Shown here: in pieces, positions 1 to 4,287 of the stretch | Layout: each line of letters starts with the position of its first letter | Numbering within the stretch: the first letter of the stretch is position 1 | From: JAWXVD01 sp044425705 | GTDB lineage: Bacteria > Bacillota > Clostridia > Lachnospirales > Lachnospiraceae | Assembly (NCBI GenBank): GCA_044425705.1 | Contig: JAWXVD010000157.1 | Span: 1-6,986, forward strand | Direction: 5' to 3' | DNA length: 6,986 nt | Notes under the pieces: model-generated | The model's input: only the letters and a program-made list of their open reading frames with translations | What the model was told of the DNA's origin: nothing | The model's database searches: none | Translations under genes and position numbers: made by a program

Positions 1-495
1 GCAAGCACCAACAAATTCGCCATTGGCACGTTTTGACTTCAATGCACTTCTTGTCTTTTTAGAAATATCTCGGCTATATGCGTCGTTTAGCAATGTCTTT
101 AGGGTAACTCCCAGTTCTTCAGATAGGTTATTTTCATTGATGGTATCTATCCCATCAGAAACAGCTATAAACCGAACTCCATACTTAGGGAATACCTCTC
201 TTAAATAACGTCCAGTATCAATGAACTCACGTCCCAAACGGCTTAAATCTTTGCAGATAACGCAATCTACTTTCTCGGCTAAAATATCCCTCATAAGTTC
301 ATTGAAAGCAGGGCGATCATACACCAAGCCTGTGACACCATCATCAAGGTGTTCGCAGATGATTTGAATATCGCTATTTTTCGCAACAAAATCTTGTAGA
401 AATTTTCGCTGATTTCCCAAACTTTCGCTTTCGCCAGTTCGCTCATCGCTATTAGAAATACGCATATACAATGCGGCTTTATAAATTTTTGACAT
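1..495 (-). CDS. Large serine recombinase, N-terminal part (3' end cut by window)
   Basis: Site-specific recombinase of the large serine family, the TnpX/TndX type that excises and integrates Firmicute mobile elements. The visible 165 residues cover the resolvase catalytic domain. The motif YMRIS at residues 10-14 places the nucleophile at Ser14 with Arg12 beside it. The helix motif DLSRLGRE lies at 83-90, followed by the family-typical FPKYGVRFIAVSDGID at 102-117. Residues 138-163 read as the long linker helix (YSRDISKKTR) that leads to the recombinase DNA-binding domain, which lies outside the window. The start is set by AAGGAG at 505-510, nine bases before the ATG, and there is a good promoter upstream. 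It is probably the integrase/excisionase of the element, since it sits last in a same-strand series with the sigma-like gene and the 65-residue gene. The att site is not visible. The family assignment is firm; the function is inferred from the family. Confidence 0.93.
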   Translation of the reverse strand, partial: MSKIYKAALYMRISNSDERTGESESLGNQRKFLQDFVAKNSDIQIICEHLDDGVTGLVYDRPAFNELMRDILAEKVDCVICKDLSRLGREFIDTGRYLREVFPKYGVRFIAVSDGIDTINENNLSEELGVTLKTLLNDAYSRDISKKTRSALKSKRANGEFVGAC

Positions 496-504
496 AAAAA
501 ATCA

Positions 505-538
505 CTCCTTATAATTTTACGGACTTTCCCTGTAAAAT
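505..538 (-). promoter_or_regulatory. RBS and adjacent leader hairpin of the recombinase gene
   Basis: In the recombinase mRNA, ATTTTAC (538-532) pairs with GTAAAAT (520-514). Inside it a GGA/TCC mini-stem can form, so the hairpin has about 10 base pairs with a two-base bulge. It ends four bases before the AAGGAG ribosome binding site (510-505). Seen directly. A role in tuning translation is only a possibility, because the site itself is not paired in this fold. Confidence 0.4.
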
Positions 539-608
539 ATAAAGAGTGATAGCGTGCCTTATATAACGATGGCTCAAAAGCAATCGTATTTATTCTTTTT
601 CCAATAAG

Positions 609-637
609 ACTATACCACATTAAAGCGAGAAAGTCAA
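609..637 (-). promoter_or_regulatory. Sigma-A-type promoter of the recombinase gene
   Basis: The -35 TTGACT (637-632) and the -10 TATAGT (614-609) are separated by exactly 17 bases, a near-consensus vegetative promoter. Transcription would start near 602 and leave a leader of about 105 bases before the recombinase ATG. The -35 begins about 20 bases past the stop codon of the upstream 65-residue gene, so the recombinase can be expressed independently of that gene. Confidence 0.8.
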
Positions 638-658
638 GTGTGCTCCACAATATAATTT

Positions 659-856
659 TTACAATAAAATGCCTGCAAGACATTCTTCCAAGCTAAGACC
701 GTTTTTAGCAAAACTAACCTTAACTTGATATTTTCCACACATAAAATTGTTTGGGTCACGAATTTGTGTCACATATTCTTCAATTCGTTTTTCTTTCGGA
801 AGCGAAGCATCAATTTTTACATCGTTAATGTCTACTAATTTTTTTGTTTCTTTCAT
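659..856 (-). CDS. Small mobile-element protein, 65 aa, unknown function
   Basis: A complete small gene with a strong ribosome binding site, AGGAGG at 865-870, eight bases before the ATG. The protein is soluble and charged. It has KEKRIEEYVTQIRDP in the first half and a compact second half with a central MCGKYQVKVSF followed by LSLEECLAGIL. I know this pattern (a helix ending in IRDP, a short Cys-Gly turn, a VKVSF strand, a final LEE helix) from small accessory proteins near recombinases in Clostridia elements. DUF6870 comes to mind, but that is recollection and is not verified. It sits between the sigma-like gene and the recombinase on the same strand, which suggests a role in element control. 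No catalytic motif is visible. Its leader carries a candidate peptide ORF and hairpins, so expression may be attenuated. Confidence 0.8.
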   Translation of the reverse strand: MKETKKLVDINDVKIDASLPKEKRIEEYVTQIRDPNNFMCGKYQVKVSFAKNGLSLEECLAGILL

Positions 857-891
857 GGTAAATACCTCCTTTATCTTCTAAATGAAACACA

Positions 892-921
892 TTTGCCTAC
901 AAGATTAAACTTATAGGCAAA
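892..921 (-). promoter_or_regulatory. Hairpin between leader ORF and the 65-aa gene (possible attenuator)
   Basis: On the minus-strand RNA, TTTGCCTA (921-914) pairs perfectly with TAGGCAAA (899-892) around a 14-base loop. A competing pair, AAGATT (927-922) with AATCTT (906-901), overlaps it. The two cannot form together, which is an attenuator-like arrangement. The first arm contains the last codons of the leader ORF at 911-973, so a ribosome there would open it. There is no T-run after the hairpin, so any effect would be on translation rather than termination. Confidence 0.4.
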
Positions 922-973
922 AATCTTGCATTTGTATTGCAGTTAGGTGATGGGAGAGAATACCCATCACCAT
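911..973 (-). CDS. Candidate leader peptide, 20 codons
   Basis: A short reading frame starts ATG GTG ATG and encodes MVMGILSHHLTAIQMQDFCL. It is preceded by AAAGGAG (985-979), five bases before the first ATG and eleven before the internal ATG at 967. It lies directly upstream of the 65-residue gene on the same strand. Its stop codon falls inside the hairpin at 892-921, and its first codons form a second hairpin (942-976). A short translated frame coupled to alternative hairpins resembles the leaders that control some resistance and mobile-element genes. The good ribosome binding site is the main support. The frame is too short to judge by codon use and could be accidental. Confidence 0.4.
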   Translation of the reverse strand: MVMGILSHHLTAIQMQDFCL

Positions 974-976
974 AAC
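942..976 (-). repeat. Strong inverted repeat over the start of the leader ORF
   Basis: GGTGATGGG (946-954) and CCCATCACC (963-971) form a perfect nine-base stem around an eight-base loop. Four more pairs (942-945 with 973-976) add on beyond one bulged base. In the minus-strand RNA this buries both possible ATG codons of the leader ORF in a stem. Neither side has a clear T-run, so it is not a good terminator. It is either a translational switch or part of a larger structured RNA. Confidence 0.6.
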
Positions 977-978
977 CG

Positions 979-1327
979 CTCCTTTGTTTTGAATGCTTTT
1001 AATGTTTGTTTGTTGTATTGTATTCTAAGATAGCAGGGCTATCTCGTGGCTCGATTCCCAATACTGGAATATTCAAGTGATGATAGGTAAATCCCATAGA
1101 TCCACCGATAGGTGTTAATGACAGGTGACTAGGCTGTCCACCATATTCGCAGAAATCCCCGTTGACCGTGGGACACGGTTTGATGGTCTGCTTTAACTAA
1201 AACTTCGCTCGCACCTTAGAAAATAGTTCTTGTTTACAAGGAATATCCTTGCAGGAGGTCTTGGCGGTCTTAAACCTAAAATTTTAAAGCAGAAACTTGA
1301 ATACTGATATTAAATTTTCAAGGAACA
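979..1327 (-). ncRNA. Candidate structured leader/noncoding RNA with boxA-like start
   Basis: About 350 bases follow the sigma-like gene without a convincing gene but rich in small perfect hairpins. TGCAAGGA/TCCTTGTA (1253-1235) has a TAT triloop. ACCGTG/CACGGT (1179-1165) has a three-base loop. AGATAGC/GCTATCT (1044-1028) has a CCT triloop. Weaker stems are CACC/GGTG (about 1113-1102) and ATTCC/GGAAT (about 1070-1054). One pair in the first stem is G-U on the minus-strand RNA but A-C on the plus strand, which favours minus-strand transcription. The region opens with TGTTCCTTGAAAATTTAATA (1327-1308), which resembles the boxA antitermination element of Firmicute rRNA leaders. A start-less open frame of 65 codons (about 999-1199) overlaps part of it, so a small protein cannot be excluded. 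I cannot assign a known RNA family. Confidence 0.4.
1308..1327 (-). promoter_or_regulatory. boxA-like antitermination element
   Basis: The minus strand reads TGTTCCTTGAAAATTTAATA. It is close to the Firmicute rRNA leader/spacer boxA form (TGTTCTTTGAAAACT...), which NusB/NusE bind to keep RNA polymerase going through untranslated, structured RNA. No rRNA gene is present here. The position just upstream of a structured untranslated stretch fits the role. The match is by eye and by recollection of the rRNA element. Confidence 0.4.
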
Positions 1328-1329
1328 GC

Positions 1330-1353
1330 AGAGGGGTGAAAATATGTCCCTCT
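1330..1353 (-). repeat. Short inverted repeat downstream of the sigma-like gene
   Basis: AGAGGG (1330-1335) and CCCTCT (1348-1353) form a perfect six-base stem around a 12-base loop, immediately before the boxA-like site. No T-run follows on the minus strand, so it is a poor terminator. Transcription probably continues from the sigma-like gene into the structured region. Confidence 0.35.
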
Positions 1354-1391
1354 ACTATATAGGACTCAAACAGGGTGAAAGTTAGGGCGGT

Positions 1392-1799
1392 TTACAAATC
1401 CTTTTTCAAGTTATTTAATTTTGCTATTACTTTGTCTACCGATTCCTTAACAGACACTTTTGAGCAATTCTCCATTTTGGCAATCTCAGTGAGAGAATAC
1501 CCCATAACACGATGAAGATTAAATCTTCTTTGTTGCGTTTCAGTACAGGTTGCAATCACTGCTTGTGCCTGTTTCAAATCATGCTGATGAGCCAGCTTTT
1601 CAGGGATTGAAACAGTATGTAATCTGTTTGGTAACATATATTCCTCTATAAATTCTTCATCGGTTCTGTGCCTTTGGTATTCCTTTTTGATACGCTCATT
1701 GTATCTTCTTTCTTCCTCGAAAAGTTCGTGAATTTCCAAAGTCACCTCGATGAACACATATTTGCCATTGCTGTCTTTAACCTTTACATAAAATGACAT
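1392..1799 (-). CDS. Sigma-70 region-4-like protein of ICE type (Tn916 ORF7-like)
   Basis: A 135-residue protein with a charged N-terminal half and a C-terminal helix-turn-helix. Residues 85-130 (TETQQRRFNLHRVMGYSLTE, then IAKMENCSKVSVKESV) match the sigma factor region 4 pattern, which contacts -35 DNA. No region 2 is visible, as is usual for the small sigma-like proteins of Tn916-type elements. It probably acts as an element-specific transcription regulator or sigma factor; promoter recognition by it is not shown. The start is fixed by AGGAGG (1808-1813), eight bases before the ATG. That site is locked in a long hairpin with an upstream CCTCCTTT, so translation is probably controlled. No convincing vegetative promoter is visible directly upstream; read-through past the terminator at 1912-1943 or an activated promoter is possible. 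Family assignment is good, exact role inferred. Confidence 0.85.
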   Translation of the reverse strand: MSFYVKVKDSNGKYVFIEVTLEIHELFEEERRYNERIKKEYQRHRTDEEFIEEYMLPNRLHTVSIPEKLAHQHDLKQAQAVIATCTETQQRRFNLHRVMGYSLTEIAKMENCSKVSVKESVDKVIAKLNNLKKDL

Positions 1800-1807
1800 A
1801 AAAATGT

Positions 1808-1855
1808 CCTCCTTTAAATTTTTGAAAGTCGTGAAACATTCAAAAACAAAGGAGG
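1808..1855 (-). promoter_or_regulatory. Hairpin that sequesters the RBS of the sigma-like gene
   Basis: In the minus-strand mRNA the Shine-Dalgarno AAAGGAGG (1815-1808) can pair along all eight bases with CCTCCTTT (1855-1848). A second perfect eight-base stem, TTTTTGAA (1846-1839) with TTCAAAAA (1826-1819), continues it, with only G against TTT unpaired between the two and a 12-base apical loop. The 16-pair structure hides the ribosome binding site and stops eight bases before the ATG. It is a classic shape for translational repression. What would open it (coupled translation, a trans RNA, a protein, temperature) cannot be seen. Confidence 0.65.
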
Positions 1856-1911
1856 CGCTCTTATATTGTAGTAATAGCTTGTATTTTTAGTTTTGGTGAT
1901 AAAATGAAAAA

Positions 1912-1943
1912 TGCCGAAAACAGTACAAACCATGTTTTCGGCA
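1912..1943 (-). terminator. Strong bidirectional intrinsic terminator
   Basis: TGCCGAAAACA (1912-1922) pairs perfectly with TGTTTTCGGCA (1933-1943), giving an 11-base stem and a 10-base loop. The minus-strand RNA continues TTTTTCATTTT. The plus-strand RNA continues GTTTTATT, so it can stop transcripts from both sides. On the minus strand it would end anything started at the LytTR-type box near 2089-2127, about 150 bases upstream, and would insulate the sigma-like gene. Confidence 0.85.
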
Positions 1944-2009
1944 GTTTTATTGCATATTAAATTAAGGTCATTGCTATTTTTTTGAACAGTGCAAATTCTT
2001 ATCAAAAAT

Positions 2010-2039
2010 CATTATACCGTCCCCTTACTATCTCTGCTA
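2010..2039 (-). other. Gene-poor stretch 1944-2186; possible 12-codon ORF
   Basis: The 240 bases between the terminator and the broken gene hold no convincing protein gene. On the minus strand an ATG at 2012 opens a 12-codon frame, MIFDKNLHCSKK. It is preceded by AAGGGG (2026-2021) eight bases upstream and overlaps a TATAAT-like hexamer (2016-2011). An inverted relative of the LytTR repeat, ATAGTAAGGGGACGG on the minus strand (2031-2017), carries a two-base insertion compared with the repeat at 2090-2102. Each of these is weak alone. Confidence 0.2.
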
Positions 2040-2088
2040 CTTGATCATTTTATTGATTAAATATTACTATAAAAAAACTATGTTTTAT

Positions 2089-2127
2089 AATAGTAAGGAC
2101 GGAATCGGTAATAATAAGGACGAAATC
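2089..2127 (-). promoter_or_regulatory. LytTR/AgrA-type direct repeat box, second copy
   Basis: Two 18-base direct repeats, AATAGTAAGGACGGAATC (2089-2106) and AATAATAAGGACGAAATC (2110-2127), differ at two positions and start exactly 21 bases apart, two helical turns. This is the geometry of LytTR-domain response regulator sites. The core AAGGAC also appears twice at 21-base spacing before agrD (4513 and 4534) in the same orientation. By analogy the activated promoter would run on the minus strand, with -10 candidates TATAGT (2071-2066) or TAATAT (2066-2061). The transcript would meet the terminator at 1912-1943 after about 150 bases. Binding by this AgrA is inferred. Confidence 0.7.
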
Positions 2128-2186
2128 TCTAAAACTATGTCGATTTTATTGAAAATATCTGCTCGGAAACATGATTTTGTTGCACA

Positions 2187-2487
2187 TTAGGTGAAGGTAA
2201 TACCCTCATAATTTTGTCCGTAGCTATTATCGTAGTCCTTTTCATAAATTCCCAAAGTCTGATTATATCCGTATTGATATTGCATACTTTCAATTTCCGT
2301 CAGTTCATCGGGCATAAAAAAATCCGCTATCATTGACAGCGGACTGGTGAGAATATATAAGATAAAGGCTATAAGTAGTAGCAGGGTGATTACCGGGGCA
2401 AGGATAATCATTAAAACTGTTTTTCTCATCCACAGCAACATCTATTACTATTTTGGATAAGATTTTTGCAAGTGCAGGGTTTGGCAT
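2187..2487 (-). pseudogene. Frameshifted, truncated ICE membrane/peptidoglycan-hydrolase gene fragment
   Basis: AGGAGG (2497-2502) places the start at the ATG at 2487, giving MPNPALAKILSKIVIDVAVD. The frame breaks in the A-run near 2420-2424. Removing one A continues smoothly as EKTVLMIILAPV into a membrane segment of about 25 hydrophobic residues and then LTSPLSMIADFFMPDELTE, ending at 2187. A short start, one transmembrane helix and an extracytoplasmic linker match the N-terminus of the cell-wall hydrolase component of Tn916/Tn1549-type conjugation modules (ORF14/CD1108-like, C39/C40 peptidase type); this comes from memory of the family. The catalytic domain that should follow is missing. 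If the shift is tolerated, a start at the ATG 2441 could still give an 84-residue membrane peptide. It lies behind a terminator with no evident promoter, which fits a dead remnant. Confidence 0.65.
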
Positions 2488-2514
2488 AAGCTAAAGCCTC
2501 CTTTCGTACAACAA

Positions 2515-2548
2515 AAAGACGGCTAAATGTAAACATTAAGCCGTCTTT
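2515..2548 (-). terminator. Intrinsic terminator of the agrD-B operon
   Basis: AAAGACGGCT (2515-2524) pairs with AGCCGTCTTT (2539-2548), and AATGT pairs with ACATT inside, separated by one A-A mismatch. This is a stem of about 15 pairs. On the minus strand it ends in TTTTTGTTG, a usable T-tract, 15 bases after the stop of the small membrane protein gene. It closes the operon that starts at agrD. Confidence 0.85.
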
Positions 2549-2562
2549 AATGATATTCGCTT

Positions 2563-2901
2563 TTAAAGTGCGATGTTTGCTATAAAAAACAATACTAAAA
2601 ATCCTGTTAAAAAGTACATGAATGTAAGGGCTTTTTTTTGTGCGGTTGAAGAAAAAGCGGCAAAAGACAATAATAGCATCACAAGCGAGTATATTACCGT
2701 ATAATGTGTACCAGATGTACCACTTGACCACGCTTTCAATCCAACACTACTTAAAATATTATCCCCTATACAATAACCATTTTCCCAAGTTGATGAAAAA
2801 AAGCTGTCAAAACGCAATGAAAATATGACTGAAAAAATCATCAGCAAAATCGCCATAACCCTTAATACTATTTTCTTGTTTAAAGTTATTTTCTTAAACA
2901 T
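2563..2901 (-). CDS. Small membrane protein, 112 aa, last gene of the agr operon
   Basis: Not recognised by family. The 112 residues have three predicted membrane segments, at about 10-29, 67-86 and 91-110. A polar loop of about 35 residues (roughly 31-65) lies between the first two. It contains one Cys (44) and an Ser/Gly/Thr-rich stretch (WSSGTSGTHYT). A short basic start (MFKKITLNKK) suggests the N-terminus is inside the cell, which would put the loop outside. The start is supported by GGAGG five bases before the ATG. It follows the secreted-protein gene by 25 bases and is followed by a terminator. Being co-transcribed with a secreted protein under agr control, it could be an immunity protein, anchor or export helper. 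That is inference only. Confidence 0.8.
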   Translation of the reverse strand: MFKKITLNKKIVLRVMAILLMIFSVIFSLRFDSFFSSTWENGYCIGDNILSSVGLKAWSSGTSGTHYTVIYSLVMLLLSFAAFSSTAQKKALTFMYFLTGFLVLFFIANIAL

Positions 2902-2926
2902 ATAACCTCCAACTCCTTATTTACGT

Positions 2927-3697
2927 CTAATCCTCAACGGATACAGTTGCTGAAACATTTCCATCTTTGTCACAAATCAATTTTAAATAAACATTGCAAT
3001 CTTGTATGGTCAAACCACCGCTTACACTACCATTTACTTCTCCTTCAACTCCGCCTATATCTCCGCCAACACTTCCACCTAATTCAAAATCAAGTGACCA
3101 ATCATAGTAAGCATCTGCATAGCAAAATGCCTTTTTATTGTATGTAGTACGTTTGACATCCTCTTCCCAAGATGAACAATCCCACATAATTAAGACACCC
3201 TTAGAGTATCCGGCATCTTCAAGGTAAGGTGTAGGTGTATTTATTCCGTCATAAGTGAACTCACCTTTTACATAGGTTTCAACAATCTTACCACCTAATA
3301 AGTTTTTAATTTCATATGAAGTGCGATATACTCCTGTACTATCAGCTCTAGTTGCTCGATTGAATTCATCTAATTTTTCTGTTTCCATGATGCCAAAATC
3401 ACCTGTTGAATAAAAATCAACTTGAATATTTTCATTAACTTTAACAGTGTCAATTACATCTATTGTAGTTATGTCATCTACTGATCTTAATTGTACGGTA
3501 GGCTCAAGTGGATTTTCTTCCAAAAGAGCCACTAAAAGATCATCACGTTCCTCGTCAGAAGACGTATCTGCAACAATTTGAATAATATTCGATTTAATTT
3601 GAGATTGTGACATTACTGTTGGTTCAGATGCAAATGCAGTTGCAGATAATGATGCCATCATAGCTAAAGATAGCAATACAGAAATAATTTTTTTCAT
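2927..3697 (-). CDS. Secreted protein of unknown function in the agr operon
   Basis: Not recognised by family. The 256-residue precursor starts with a clear Sec signal peptide: MKK, a hydrophobic core, and an AFA signal peptidase I site at 21-23, leaving a mature protein of about 233 residues. The mature part is acidic at first, then beta-rich, with many Tyr and Trp (for example YADAYYDWSLDF at 193-204), a Gly-rich run at 207-228, and four cysteines (174, 192, 234, 242) that could form two disulfides. There is no cell-wall anchor or LPXTG. An upstream ATG at 3721 overlaps the agrB stop, but AGGAGA lies between the two starts, nine bases before the ATG at 3697, so 3697 is preferred. Its place after agrB makes it the likely main output of the quorum system: toxin, bacteriocin-like effector or surface factor. 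Confidence 0.85.
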   Translation of the reverse strand: MKKIISVLLSLAMMASLSATAFASEPTVMSQSQIKSNIIQIVADTSSDEERDDLLVALLEENPLEPTVQLRSVDDITTIDVIDTVKVNENIQVDFYSTGDFGIMETEKLDEFNRATRADSTGVYRTSYEIKNLLGGKIVETYVKGEFTYDGINTPTPYLEDAGYSKGVLIMWDCSSWEEDVKRTTYNKKAFCYADAYYDWSLDFELGGSVGGDIGGVEGEVNGSVSGGLTIQDCNVYLKLICDKDGNVSATVSVED

Positions 3698-3717
3698 GAT
3701 TAATTTTCTCCTAAATT

Positions 3718-4287
3718 TCATTTTAATTTTTTTTGCAAAATAACAACTCCTGCTGTTACCATAATTCCTAAACTCATCACAAAAGCAAAGTTATTTAGCC
3801 CTGCAATAAGTAAAATAGAAATTATGCAACACTCAATTACTAAGTTACGAATTGTTATTTTACGATAATGTTGTTTCTCCACTTCATCAAGTGGTTTGTT
3901 TTTTGCTCCTACAGGAGCGAGTTTTAGAATTATCGGGATTGATACAAGCAATATAAAAATACTTATTGGTAGCATATACCAAGTCGGTGTTATTTTTACA
4001 ACTGTAAGCACCAAGACCATAATTCCGCTTGACATAATATAGCAATGAATTGCCTTTTGGCAGTGATAACCTCCTGCGTACATACGAATAGCAGAAAATG
4101 AAAATAAAAACACTATACTTTCCCAAAATAGTCCAAATATACAGCCTAAAACAGCGGTGGTTATGATACTCAACCCTTGCGTTATAGCAGATTTCAAGCC
4201 ATATACAATAATTTCTTTATCTTTTACAGTATTTTTTTCGCTTTTTACAATCATATCAGCAAGATTATCTAATATTGAACTAACCAT
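3718..4287 (-). CDS. agrB: AgrB-type autoinducer-peptide processing protease
   Basis: Membrane cysteine protease that cleaves the C-terminal tail of AgrD and helps form and export the thiolactone peptide. The 189 residues are the usual family length and are largely membrane-embedded. The catalytic motif is intact: RMYAGGYHCQKAIHC at 68-82 gives His75 and Cys82, the same H-x6-C spacing as His77/Cys84 of Staphylococcus aureus AgrB. Hydrophobic segments lie at roughly 37-67, 84-104, 107-123 and 146-186. The ATG shares one base with the agrD stop (TAATG), and no separate ribosome binding site is apparent, so translation is probably coupled to agrD. The stop overlaps an ATG (ATGA) upstream of the secreted-protein gene. 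Family and partner are clear; the exact signal structure is not proven. Confidence 0.95.
   Translation of the reverse strand: MVSSILDNLADMIVKSEKNTVKDKEIIVYGLKSAITQGLSIITTAVLGCIFGLFWESIVFLFSFSAIRMYAGGYHCQKAIHCYIMSSGIMVLVLTVVKITPTWYMLPISIFILLVSIPIILKLAPVGAKNKPLDEVEKQHYRKITIRNLVIECCIISILLIAGLNNFAFVMSLGIMVTAGVVILQKKLK

Noticed and set aside
23..208. Plus-strand 61-codon open frame
   Set aside because: It is opposite the recombinase gene and has no ribosome binding site or recognisable sequence.
291..683. Minus-strand 130-codon open frame
   Set aside because: It is in another frame over the recombinase start and its promoter. The recombinase frame carries the clear catalytic motifs.
979..1327. 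Group II intron or IS element in the gene-free stretch
   Set aside because: A GTGCGA intron-like start is present near 1213, but no domain V pattern, no reverse transcriptase or transposase and no terminal repeats were found.
1814..2005. Minus-strand 63-codon open frame
   Set aside because: It runs through the strong terminator hairpin at 1912-1943 and has no ribosome binding site and no domain pattern.
2426..2731. Minus-strand 101-codon open frame
   Set aside because: It overlaps the real membrane protein gene in another frame and crosses the terminator at 2515-2548.
2640..3147. Plus-strand open frames at 2640-2828 and 2947-3147
   Set aside because: They lie opposite the membrane and secreted protein genes, which have a signal peptide, membrane segments and ribosome binding sites.
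3698..3721. Upstream start (MKF...) for the secreted protein gene
   Set aside because: It overlaps the agrB stop but adds a charged stretch before the signal peptide. The AGGAGA site lies between the two ATGs and fits the downstream one.
3887..4126. Minus-strand 79-codon open frame
   Set aside because: It is a shadow of agrB in another frame; the agrB frame has the catalytic His and Cys.
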